Below, in pieces: positions 20,721 to 31,139 of a stretch of 35,664 nt of DNA. The notes below the pieces were generated by a model. That model saw nothing but the letters and a program-made list of their open reading frames with translations, did no database searches and was not told where the DNA came from. Location of the stretch: the NCBI GenBank assembly GCA_015680685.1, contig MNCI01006565.1:42845-78508 (forward strand), read 5' to 3'. The stretch's first letter is position 1, and each line of letters starts with the position of its first letter. The DNA comes from Gnetum montanum. Lineage: Eukaryota > Streptophyta > Gnetopsida > Gnetales > Gnetaceae. The position numbers and the translations under genes were made by a program.

Positions 20721-22896
20721 AGATGTATGATGTTTCCTAGAATGCTTCCTTGTGTGGACTTGTGAAATGAATTTCAATGTACCCCAGTGAGTGTTAGATA
20801 CACTAAATAGATATTGATGTCCTTATCTCATGGGGAGAAGCTAGGCATTCAAAGTATTTGTTTATGTGATTTTTGGTTTATGTGGTTTTGCCCTATTGTT
20901 AGCACTTAGATTTTTTCACTTACCTAATGTTCTGGCCATGTGCAAGGGACCGAAATCTTCTCTCTTGGTGGTTGAGCTTGTTGGGGTACTTGCTTGGTTT
21001 GGCCCCTTTGGACCGAACACACCCCCCCATGACATGCACATCGGGCCCCATGTGATATGGTTTCTCCCCAGTGTTAGTTCACTTTTGTCCTTCATCTTGC
21101 AGAATTTTAGTGTGGTTATATGGCCTCACTTGAGTGAACAGTTGGCTTGGGACATCATTGAGACAGCATTTCTCGGGTCTACACAAGGCATGCTTACCTT
21201 TATTACCGACACCGATGAGGGACTTTTCAAGGTTGTGGGAGGCCCTGCTGAGGATCCAAGATCTACATATCCCTTGACTCATGTGTGGGAGCTGCCTACA
21301 TGTAGTCATTACAACAGCAGCAACACACTTTTCCTAGCTCTTCATGCGCATACTCTATTCTAGAACCCACCTGGGACAGTATATAGAGTGGAGAGGTATG
21401 CTCCCTTGTGCTTTGCTTTAACTTGTGATTTCTTTTTAAATTTTATGTCATCATATAAATGTAAATGTTGTTTTCTTATGTAGGCCCCACTTTGACGATC
21501 ATGGGATGCATTATGATGATGGTGGACTTTCCTTACCGCATACAATGCTAGAGACGTTCATAGCCGGCCCCATTCTTCGTGCCATGGTGTTGGACCAAAC
21601 AAAAGTGGCCCCTGTTGACTACCATAGGTAGTTTTCAAGAGCCTTTGAGCATTGTCGAGTTCAAGGTTGGTTACAAGAGGAATGGTCTTCTAATGGGCCA
21701 ATTTTCCCTTAAAGAATTAATCCTGCGACAATCTCACCTACACCATTTACTGGTCATAAATGACCACACTCTAGACTCCATTTTTGTTTTGCATTATTAT
21801 GTACTATGTTTTAAACTCCTTGCTCTATGTCTTTCTTTTTACAACAGTTGGCCCTCCTGAAGAAGTTACTATTGTAACAGGGTGCACCAAGGCTACACTT
21901 TTCATAAAGAATGAGTAGGTAGAGCAATCACAAAAATGGTTGCAGAAGGAAGCTTCTGATTTGATCGTCAACCGTCTTACTCAGGCAAGTCTGATAGACT
22001 TGTTTACAACTTTGACTCCTAGCATTTCGGTTACTGAGATGGTCACCATCATTGATTCTTTCAATGATGATGCTTCCTATTTTAACATGCAGGTCCAAGA
22101 GGTCAAGGTATCTTTCCACTTGACCACTGAATTCATTTCTGACCTTTTTGGCATGGCCATTGATGATGCCACGGTGGCCATAGATAAAGAAACCAAGGAG
22201 GACCAGGTTATAAAAGAGCTAGAGGAATGGTTAGGTGTATCATGGGGTCGTAAAGGTTTCGCCATGCGAGACGACACCCAATCAATGGAGGTGAACTTTC
22301 TATATCCTTTTTTCTAGGCACGGCCATTTCCCAAATCTCTCTCTCAAGGGAGAAACCTTGGGATCGAGTCTACATGTGTCATATGTGCAGTTTTAGAGAC
22401 AAGCCAATGCTACAACTGGGCACAGTTTCTTGTATCTGGTTTTCATGGGGAGATCATCAGGTTACGTTCAAACACCCATGCTAAATCCCATTTTACCTTT
22501 GCCTTCTTTGCAGGGTACTTACGTAGGTTCTCTGAGAGTTCCTAGTGGTTTATGATGATAACTACTATGTTTTGAGGGATCATTCGCAATTGTCTCGTCC
22601 TTGGATTCACCATCTATTTAGCACCACTAGATCTTAGGATCCACTGGAAGACATTGAGGAATCAGTATCAGTTACTAGTGGAGGTGTGGCCAGCTGTTCC
22701 CATCATTCCCATGATAGTTTGGGATTGAACCACCTAGGCAACGCATGTTTGTGAAAAGGGCTAAATGTTTGATTGGCAAGACCATTGGGAAGTCCAAAAT
22801 GAAGGTGAAGAGGAAAGAACGCCCAAGGGAGCCTGCTCTGGATGCGATACCACCAAGGACGAAGAAGATTTGGTTTGTACTACCAGTGGAAGATAA

Positions 22897-22982
22897 GTAT
22901 CTTATTTTATTGTTGTATATTTTTTTGTTATTTGTTGTTTTTGGTCTATACGTTATATATACTATGTTATACTAACTCTAAG
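22897..22982 (+). other. Intron of the antisense gene with TACTAAC branch site
   Basis: Donor AA|GTATCT, 86 bases, T-rich interior, perfect TACTAAC at 22970-22976 six bases before the acceptor CTCTAAG. The exon after it opens an acidic frame beginning ILELLEEIPERDREV. The phase with the upstream exon does not fit cleanly, so one side has probably suffered an indel. Confidence 0.5.
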
Positions 22983-23575
22983 ATTCTGGAATTATTAGAG
23001 GAAATTCCTGAGAGGGACAGAGAGGTAATGGCCCCAATGATTGAACCAGAAGCGGTCATCACAAGACCTGAGGAGGAAGGAAAAGAAGGAAGGAAAGTAG
23101 GTGAGGAAGAAGAAACTCTTGTCCCACAAGAGGAAGATGTGACAAGCAATGTGGGGATAAAGCTTGCGGAGGCCTTGGATGCACTTAGGCATTCAAGTGA
23201 TGAGAGAGATGTCCTCAATGGTTTCTTTGATGGGTCTTCGTAGCTTGGTGATCCGCCCGAGCTAAACAGCGAAGGGCTTTTTGGTATGTTCCCTTTCAGC
23301 TCAATCCATGTTTTTGTACCCTTTAACTTTCATGTGTTGTCCTTGATTATCTTGATTATTTCTATCATCAAAGGTGGACACTAAGATTTCTAAGGCACAT
23401 ATATCTTGGGTGGAGGTGTTAAGAACATAGGTTCCAATCGAGCTGACCTCCCCTGCTTGTCCCACACAAATCGACTAGCTAAGACCATGGCCTGAGATGC
23501 CTAGTAAGATGGACTTTGTTAAAGGCATCGTTGATGATGTGGTCGCTTACCTATAGGAAGCTCATCCAGAGCTAG

Positions 23576-23663
23576 GTAAGTGTGTATTGTGTACTATAGT
23601 TAATGTATGGTGTGTTCTTGATTGATTATAGCTTATTCATATATGTGGTACTAACACCTACAG
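23576..23663 (+). other. Intron of the antisense gene with TACTAAC branch site
   Basis: Donor CTAG|GTAAGT (near-consensus), 88 bases, TACTAAC at 23649-23655, acceptor CACCTACAG. Joining the flanks keeps the frame: ...AHPEL plus G-A-R-L-Q-W-D. This is the best-supported intron in the region. Confidence 0.7.
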
Positions 23664-24442
23664 GCGCTAGGCTTCAGTGGGATCCCTCTGAAGCTACTCA
23701 CATTGATGCTCTCCCTGAACTACCAGGGAATATTGAGCAAGTCCCAAGGAATGTGTATGACGTAGTTTCTGGTTACATCGTACAGAACGCTAAGTCACTT
23801 TGGACTTGTAGGTGTTCAGTTGAGTACTTATGGGATGAGGTGCATTCATTGAAAGAAGCACTAGTAAAGGAGAGAGAGAAGAATGAGGATCTCTAGTCCC
23901 GTTATAATCTTGCTACTGCTAGACTATCTGGTGATAGCACTTGGTGCACATCTAAAATCACCTATGCACGCTACTAGACAGTTTTGAACAGCAAGGTGCA
24001 AGCTACACAGGATTTGGCTAAGCAAAGGGCATAGATGGATTTGCTGAATAGAAAATATCATGATTGGAATTCCTTTGTAGCTAAGGTATGGAAATGGGGC
24101 CAAGACCAAAAGGAGCACAAGCATTAGTATAAAAAATGGTTGAAGGAGGAGTCAGTTGAACATTGCCAGATGGAAATGTTCATCGATGGGTTAGGCTTGC
24201 AGCCTACTTATGATAGGTTCATCAAATGCACCGAGGTGGAGGGATCTCCCAAGAAAACAATTACCACCACCTTCGGGGAGGCTTCTATAGGCATGTTTTC
24301 TCTTGAGCATCCTACCTAGACCTCGGTGGACAAGGATAAAACCTTGGCTAGCATTGATCTTGTCTTGGAGGAGGATTGGACAAATGTGCTCGAGGTAGAG
24401 ATTCTATGGCATTTGGAGGCCAACTTAGGACCTTCCTCATTT

Positions 24443-24575
24443 GTGAGTGTTTTATTGTGGCATTTTTCCTTTTGCATGGTTTTATGGTTTTCATTGTTAG
24501 TTCTAATTTTTGTATTTATGATTTTCTTTACTACTCTTACCTATTTTTTTTTGTTTTCTATTTTCCATTTTGTAG
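24443..24575 (+). other. Last intron of the antisense gene
   Basis: Donor TTT|GTGAGT, 133 bases, strongly T-rich, acceptor CATTTTGTAG. It joins in frame to the GHVNDGVGPSG last exon. The same exon start is found fused to first-exon sequence in element A (3117-3389). Confidence 0.7.
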
Positions 24576-24656
24576 GGACATGTTAATGATGGCGTTGGCC
24601 CTAGTGGAGCAAGAGTGGATGATGAAGAAGATCTCGGGGATCAGCCCCCTCCATGA

Positions 24657-25009
24657 GCTTACTGTTAATCAAACTTTAGTTATTAAATGTTTTTGATTTT
24701 TGAATGTTTGATAGAAGTATGTGGTTGACAAATGTAATAATGTGGACCTAATTATGGCATAATATGTTGAAACTTTACTACCATATTGATGTATCATTTT
24801 TTTTTATTTTGTGTTTTCTCTTTTTATTTTCTTGTTCCAATATTATCATGAACATATGCATGTAACCAAATGTAAGATGATGGAACAAAGTGTAAAGTAA
24901 TACTTGTAAAAGAAGAAAGTCATGAGAAGGCATAAATCAAGACTACAACTTGTATCATTTAGACATAACATAGTGAAAATCTGTAAACTTTGCGATGGAT
25001 TGAATCCTA
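24657..25009. other. AT-rich spacer of element B
   Basis: It has T-rich and A-rich runs and no recognisable gene. It corresponds to 2731-3110 in element A. Confidence 0.55.
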
Positions 25010-25265
25010 GTTTAAAGTCATTTCGGGTTGTTTAGATTGATTTAAAGTCATGGTGGACTATTGTATCTATTGCTAATGAAAGAAAGATTACCAATTTTAT
25101 AACATAGTGGGCCAAAAGCAATAACAATTTTAAGAAACATTTAAAAGGAACTGACCATTTCTGACCATGGTTAGTTTAACGTCATTGCGGACATTCGCTG
25201 GTAGTTTAACGTCATATCGTACGATTGGTAGTTTAATGTCATTTTAGGCATGTGGTAATTTCATT
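25010..25265 (-). repeat. AGTTTA minisatellite at the gag-PR end of element B
   Basis: Plus-strand units: TAGTTTAAAGTCATTTCGGG, GATTTAAAGTCATGGTGGACTA, then about 25168-25260 GTTAGTTTAACGTCATTGCGGAC, GGTAGTTTAACGTCATATCG and GGTAGTTTAATGTCATTTTAGG. It ends at the gag-PR stop, as in A and C. Confidence 0.85.
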
Positions 25266-28200
25266 CTAGTTGTTGAGTTGCCTCTTGATCTTTTGTAGCT
25301 TAACATGTGGGGCTAGGCACGTGGGTAAGATCTTATACTCATCTTCCCCTTCATCAGTGATGTCAAAGGGTAATTTCGACCAAGGGACATTAGTGGGAAT
25401 GGCTTCTATGTTTGCACTGTTTGGTTCTTCTTCAGTTTTGGTAGGATTATGAGTTGTCTTTGGGTTCATGTTTTGAAGCATGTTCATAGTTTCTTACTTA
25501 GGCTCAATAAACTCAACTTCTGACTCTTGATCTGCTCCAGGGTGTAGGGAAGTGGGTGATACAATCGTATCCCCATGTATGATGATTTCACCACCTTCGT
25601 AAGGTAGGTGGATCTCCTAATGGATTGGTGAGGATACGGCTTTAAGTTGAGCTAGCCAGGGATGTCCTAGAATCAGATTGAACCCTGGAATTTCATCAAC
25701 CACTACGAGTTCAACTAATGTTGGGAATTGGTCCCCAGCTATGAAATCTAAGGTAACCATACCTTTCACCCCAACATGGGAACCACTGAAGGATTTCAAG
25801 AACGAGGTTGTCATGGGCTATATTTGTTCAATAAGTCCCAATTTTTTTATGACGGGAAAAGGTATTACGTTGGTCGCTGCACCATCATCGACATGCACTC
25901 TACGTATCTTGAAATGATTGACCTGTATTGTTATGAACATAGGGGCTGAGGTAACTTCTCCTATTTTCTCATCTAGCTTAATGTCCTTGGTCCAAAACTC
26001 TAGGGATGTGGTCTTTGATTCTTGAAGTTGTGGGGAAAATACTAGATAAATGGATGGTTTATCTATAGGAAGGTCCTCACTAACAGGGATCAAGGTCAAC
26101 ATTCGTACAAGAGCTTCCCGATGTACTGGTGAAGTCATTACTAGGTCATACAAACTTAAGGAAGTGTTCTTTTCTTTTAAGGCTTGTGTGACCTGGGACA
26201 ACATGCTTGCTAGATCTTTACCATTCAAGATACCCTTATCTATGGGGACTTGGTCCATTTGACCCAACATTCGTATTTCTTGTGGATGAGTTTTTGCATT
26301 GGTAGCTGATGACCCTGGATTTGGGACATGACCTGTGACATTATTCTTGTTTTCATGACTTGTACTAGGTTCATTAATGGACAGACTCATGGGAATAGCA
26401 TTTAGCAATGTGGGCTTTGGTGGTTCTAATTTGTACTAATAGTTTTCTCTTTCCAGGCACTCTCTTGTTAGCCTATTGGTAAGATGTTCTCGCTAAGGTC
26501 GTGGGGGAACTAAGGTGAGTTACGCATCAGAGTGTTTTGGCACCTGGATCACAAAGGGTACGAGTCAGTTTTTAGATGGTGTGGTTGTTGATGACACGGA
26601 AGGAGGTACATGGATGACAAATGATTTTTGTGGTGTAGGGGATGTGCATATGATGAAAGGAATCTGAGGAGACGTTGGTGTAGGTGTGTTCCCTAAAGAC
26701 CTGCAAATCACAAAAGGTTTTCACGAGACGTCTTGTTTACTTTCCACATGGATAGTATTAATTACATATGGTGCATCATTGGTGTTTAGAGGATCCTTGT
26801 AGACTCCCATGGGTTGGTTTTGGGGTCTCACTGGGGTTGTGTCATCGAATACCACTTCACCCCTATCAATCATGCGTTGTATATCTTGTTTCAAGGTGAA
26901 ACAGTAATCAAGACCATAACCACACCGTTGGTGATATTCACAAAACCTATCCAACCTAAAGCCTCATGGAATTGGGGGTTCATCAGCTATTGCTAAGTTT
27001 GGGTTCTTGGCCAACTCACAAAATCGATCATGTCTTTGAGATGCTGCGGGGGACATTTGTTTATGTTTGATTAACCCAGCCTTTAGAAGTTGATCAAGCA
27101 ATTGTGAAGGCTTCACAAGAAAGGGTGTATATTGAGTGGGGTCTTTTCTTTCGAATGTATGAGTGTGACCCATGTTAGTGTTTCTATTTGAGGAGGCTTC
27201 GAGTGTAGGCGCGGGTGTGTTCCTTTCATAACCATTTGGGATGACAGGTTGTTTTTCCTTTTGTCCTAGATGGTTAGGTCGAGTTTTCTCGGCCACTGCT
27301 ACTACTATTGTCTTAGATTTATCTTTCCTTGTATGTTGGCTCCTAAAGGTTGAGTAGGTTGGATCATTGCTTGTTTGTGCAGCCTCTTCTATGTCTTTAA
27401 TTTGCACAAATTCTTGGCTCAAGGTATGGGATTTTAAATAGTAAAGCTTTGATTTAATAAATTCATTCTCAGCCGCCTTAAGGATGATAAGCAAATACAT
27501 TTCAAGAATAGGCTTGTGAAGTTTATTCAGGGCTGCACTCCACCTTTGGATAAATTTCTGTGCTGGCTCTAATGGCGCTTGTTTAATTTGAATCAAGCTA
27601 TCTAACATGGCTTCAGGTTTTAGATTGTACTTGAAACGGGTGACAAACTAATGCAATAAGTCCTCTAGAGAAGATATGGAGCTACAGGGTAAAGCTTGAT
27701 ACCAGTCTAGGGCTTTTCCAGTTAAGGACATAGCAAACACACATAGAATTACATGAGGCTATGTCTGAAGCAATAAACATTTTCTTGGAATGTTACTAGG
27801 TGAGCATTTGGATCTCCCTCTCTATTGTACTTGGTTAGCTAGGGTAATGAAACTCCCTTTGGCAAGGTTAGCGATGTAATTGAGGGGACAATTGGATCAT
27901 ATTGATAGAAGTCTAGTACATTGACTTCCTCAGTGTTCACAGTTTAAGGCATTTTAATTCTTCTACTAATGAGTGCATCATTTTCTTCGTATCCACCCAC
28001 TCTTGAGTGGTAGGAAGCCCGGCTGGTTGAGTAGATGGTGTTTGATAATGACTCGATTGTTGCACCATTTGTGGAAAGAGAGGTTGTTGGACTATCGTTT
28101 GCTGTAGTGGGATGACGTTCGAGACTAAGACCATGGGATGTGATATGTTTTAATGAGTAGACAGGTTTTGCTGAACGACTAGTGGAACCCACTGCCTAGT

Positions 28201-28980
28201 CACAGGTTGTGAAGCGATCAATGGTGCTTGTTGGATTTGCACTTAAGGTATGTAATGGATGGATGTAGAGGCTGGTATGACTGATGGCATCCCAATCACT
28301 TGAGGTCGAAAGGTCAATCCTATATTAGTTTGGGGAGGAGGCTATTGGGCTTGTATTTGCAGAGGTATGATGGAAGTGAACACGTTAGATTGAACATTGA
28401 ACTTGGAGAAGATGGGAAATGGAAATGGCTACTTCTGGTAGAGAAGCTGGTGGTGGAAATATTGTCTCTTCTAGGAAAGGTTGAAACAATGGGTTTGTAT
28501 GGGCATGGGGGTAACATTATGGTATAAATCCCCATGTTCTGATTGGGTTGCAAAGTCATCTTCCTCGTCTCCACCTTGAGGCTCTATTGGAGGTAGCTGT
28601 AGGGCTTGACTTCTTGCCATGAAAAGTTGGGATATGAGTTTATGATGATGTATAGAGAGTGGGATTATGTCAAATGCTGAGGGGATGAATTCATGATCCC
28701 CTTTGTGGATAAGTTCATAGTCTTGCTTTTCTTCTCTCTCTACACAATCAATGGGTAAGTTGGCTTGGATCTTGACATAGATGAAGTTATACTGTTTGGA
28801 TGTAAGAGTCGCATAAGTAGGGTCTTTGCCCTATAGCCTGAGTGACTGGTTTGTAGGGCCTTGGGGTTTTATCTATTCAATGACAGTTATGGATTTGGTA
28901 GCAGTCATGAGGTTCAAGGTTTCAACCCTAAAGTTAGAGGTCGACAATGTCACTGGGTTAACATGGGAAGATTCCATCAT
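25266..28980 (-). pseudogene. gag-pro: gag-protease ORF of element B
   Basis: Starts ATGATGGAATCT at 28980 and runs about 1,240 codons to a stop at 25266. N-terminal block (28980-28560) with LTSKQYNFIYVKIQANLPID; P/Q-rich linker with STQPAGLPTTQEW (about 28030); gag core with VLDFYQYDPIVPSITSLTLP, PNAHLVTFQE, LTGKALDWYQALP and RFKYNLKPEAMLDSLIQIKQ (about 27900-27580); nucleocapsid-like FCEYHQRCGYGLDYC (about 26945-26900), where the usual His is Tyr; protease with RRVHVDDGAATNVIP (about 25895-25850) and EIPGFNLILGHPWLAQ (about 25700-25650); then the GGEIIIHG tail. At least two TAG stops break the N-terminal block and there are indels between the larger open pieces. Gag would form the particle, and the protease would process it. 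The D-D-G signature is non-canonical but shared with element C. Confidence 0.85.
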
Positions 28981-28984
28981 GAAT

Positions 28985-29290
28985 GTGAGTAAACTAAGCT
29001 AGATGAGTTGAATGTGAGCAACTGCAACATGACCAACTATAGTGTGACCCACTGTAGTGCAGCGTGACACAGATAGCGTGACAACTGCAGTGTGAGCAAC
29101 TGCAGCAGCTTGACCAACAACGTGACTGACAACAATGTGACCAACAACATGACTGACAACAGCGTGATCAACAACATTAGCACTATAGCATGAGCAACTG
29201 CACTATAGTGTAACTTGATGAATAGAAGCTGCAGTGTGAGTCAACTGCAGCGTGACCAATAGACTTTGTGAGCTAACAGCATGATGCTAA
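28985..29290 (-). repeat. Leader word repeats of element B
   Basis: Plus-strand words CAGCGTGA, CAGTGTGAG, CAACGTGAC, CAACATGACC and TAGCATGAGC, about 17-22 bases apart, many with an ACTGCAG or ACTATAG linker. They fill the leader between the primer-binding-like site and the gag ATG, matching 17766-17945 in C. Confidence 0.8.
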
Positions 29291-29436
29291 CAAATAGCAT
29301 GAGCTGCATGAGGTATTAGGAATAGAGAGGATCGGTAAGTGGTTCTGGCTATGTCTAAATAGGCTTTAATCAGGACTTAATTTATGTAGTGTTTAGAAAG
29401 ATAGCATGGAAAAAGTTTTGACAGACAATAGACAAG

Positions 29437-29455
29437 GCCCTCCTTCTAGCGTCAA
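29437..29455 (-). promoter_or_regulatory. Candidate primer-binding site of element B
   Basis: Minus strand TGACGCTAGAAGGAGGGCC, starting six bases inside the LTR end. A decayed copy follows the 18.1 kb LTR. Position fits a tRNA primer-binding site, but I cannot name the tRNA from memory. Confidence 0.45.
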
Positions 29456-29460
29456 TTTAC

Positions 29461-30180
29461 TGTACTGACCTAAATCGTCAGTGTAAGGCTGGAAGGAAAA
29501 CAAACATCGAAAGATCATCGGGCAGACACAGCTGACCCTGCATTCACCTGAGGGCAAGGTGGAAAATTAAATAAAGGTAGAGTACCTTGGATAGTCTACA
29601 CGCAAATCAACCAAGGACTTCCCCAAGCATAAACTATGGCTTGTGCTAGGGTTATCATAACTGATGTTTTAAAATGTAAACAGCAAATACAAAATGTAAA
29701 TAAAAACACATGCAGAACTGGTATTGTAAACAAAACGTAAACTGAATGTAAAAACAAAGTAAACAAAAATACTGGCTGGCAAAGTGAATTTTATGGTATT
29801 TCTTAGATAATATGTGCACTGGTCAAAGTGTAGCTACATGTGTAGATGGCAGGTCAAGCGCCAAGCCCCAGGGTGATGTGATGTGATGTGATGCATTTTA
29901 GAAGTGCTTAAATGCTAGGAGTCAAGTGTGCTGAGCACCCAAGAATTGATAGTCTCAGTTTCCTAAGCCATCAACCTTCAAAATTTCCATCCCCGTTTAT
30001 GTGAATTGAGAGGGTATTTATAGGGTTTGGCTAGGTTCAGGCATGGAATTCATGGATGGAATCAACAACTAAGAAATGAGAGGAAAATGGATTGTGTGAC
30101 ACATGTTCGATGGAAAGCTATGTGTGAATTGGACATGTGTGGGCAAGCTACGTTTTTGACTAGGTTCATCATATCTTACA
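29461..30180 (-). mobile_element. 5' LTR of element B
   Basis: Begins TGTAAGATAT at 30180 and ends GGTCAGTACA at 29461 on the minus strand, 720 bp. TATA box CCTATAAATACCC at 30025-30013. It aligns with 18755-18066 along its length, including the leader after the TATA box and the CTTGCCCTCA / AGGGTCAGCTGTGTC block. Upstream of it (30430-31010) lie element-type 3' UTR repeats, so it probably also served as the 3' LTR of a further copy. Confidence 0.85.
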
Positions 30181-30429
30181 ATGTCTGGCTTACTCAAGCC
30201 CATGAAAGCACATACAATTTGGACAGTGAGGGTTTGACAAGCCCACAAATGAAGATTTACAATGATAATGTACAACAAGAGAAATTAGTTTTGGCTTCAT
30301 TGAAACTTCTGGATCTGCAACTTGACTATTGCAGGGTGTCAATTTGAGTGGTTTCATGGTTTTTTGAGGTGTCTCTACCTGAGCAGGATTTCTAGTGTGA
30401 TTTGATTCTGTCATAGCGTGTCTTAGCAT
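30181..30429. other. Spacer upstream of LTR, remnant of element D 3' UTR
   Basis: Open frames on both strands overlap here but show no domain. Position matches 12880-13110 in element A, with weak similarity only. Confidence 0.4.
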
Positions 30430-31010
30430 GTCTTTAGTGTGTGTATGCTACACTCATGCTGCAGCATGACTTCAACGTGACCTCAGCATGAGTGAGCAAA
30501 GACTTGTAATTTTTCACCAAATTTTGAATTTTTAAAACCTAATTCTTGAAGTGCAAGGATTTCCTAACTATGATTTGACAAGTTGAGCTTGAAAATGCTT
30601 TGTTTTGAGTCATTTATGGTAGGTCATGCTAGACTCACGCTGCAACGTGACCTGCAATGTGACTTGCAGCGTGACTTGCAGAACTTGAAATTTTGAGCTT
30701 GAAATCTAGAATTCTAGAGGTTGGGACCCATAGTTATCAATAGTGAACCCTAAGGATGACTTGCACCCTCGAAATCAAGTCATTTTGACTCAGTTTTGAG
30801 GCTCTAAAATTTTCTCACGCTGTACTCACGCTGCCAGCGTGACCTCAGCGTGAGTGAGGAAATTTGCACCTTTTGACACTAAAATTTGAATCCCTGAATG
30901 TTGAAGCTTAGGAGTTGACATTAGTGGTCTTTGAGGATGGATTCTACCTTTAGATTGGGCCATCTTTGACTTGATTTTGAAGCTATCAGAGTTACTCACA
31001 CTGAGGGCAA
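30430..31010 (-). repeat. About 180-190-bp tandem repeats of element D
   Basis: ACTCA(C/T)GCTGCA-CGTGACC blocks start near 30452, 30633, 30824 and 30994. Between them are TTTGAATTTT / TTTGAAATTT and ATTTTGACTCAGTTTTGAGGC. These match, reversed, the 192-bp units at 12050-12870 in element A. The array lies upstream of the 30180 LTR on the minus strand, the position of a 3' UTR. Confidence 0.75.
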
Positions 31011-31139
31011 GCTAGCTTGATAGTGTGATCAAGTTGGCTTGAGCAAGTTGGACTTGAGTTTCATGCCTTAGTCAAATTTCACCTCTTGATGGCTTGAAGG
31101 GCTCTGGGTCCTTCTCGTTTCAAAGTGTTAGGCTGAAAT

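Larger units (their letters stand above)
20866..24656 (+). pseudogene. Intron-containing gene antisense to element B, unknown function, decayed
   Basis: A plus-strand gene model opposite to gag-PR. Exon-like blocks: LLVVELVGVLAWF and PHDMHIGP (about 20958-21050); WPHLSEQLAWDIIETAFLGS to VWELP; RPHFDDHGMHYDDGGLSLPH (after intron 21396-21483); VGPPEEVTIVTGCTKAT onward (after intron 21753-21847); a K/R-rich block (about 22745-22860) that could be a nuclear signal; an acidic block from 22983; a region from 23664 with likely coiled coil (EYLWDEVHSLKEALVKERE); and a short acidic C-terminus (24576-24656). Further GT-AG introns: 22897-22982, 23284-23373, 23576-23663 and 24443-24575. Two have perfect TACTAAC branch sites. 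The last large exon frame has five stops, all TAG, and one junction is out of phase, so it is dead. I do not recognise the protein family. Antisense extra ORFs are known in Tat-lineage plant elements, but spliced ones of this kind are not familiar to me. Confidence 0.6.
18066..30180 (-). mobile_element. Element B: Tat-type LTR element with gag-PR and antisense gene but no pol
   Basis: Minus-strand order: 5' LTR 30180-29461, primer-binding-like site, word repeats, gag-protease 28980-25266, minisatellite 25265-25010, AT-rich spacer, opposite-strand intron-containing pseudogene (24656-20866), CTCACGCTG field (about 20.7-18.9 kb), 3' LTR 18755-18066. It is about 12.1 kb. No RT, RNase H or integrase motif is found in any frame between the LTRs. 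The order matches element A up to the CTCACGCTG field, where A continues to pol. The copy is thus non-autonomous: it would need enzymes from a pol-bearing relative. Confidence 0.8.

Noticed and set aside
21052-21102. GT...CAG pair inside the first block of the antisense gene as an intron
   Set aside because: It is only 51 bases and in frame, so readthrough is equally likely; not counted among the supported introns.
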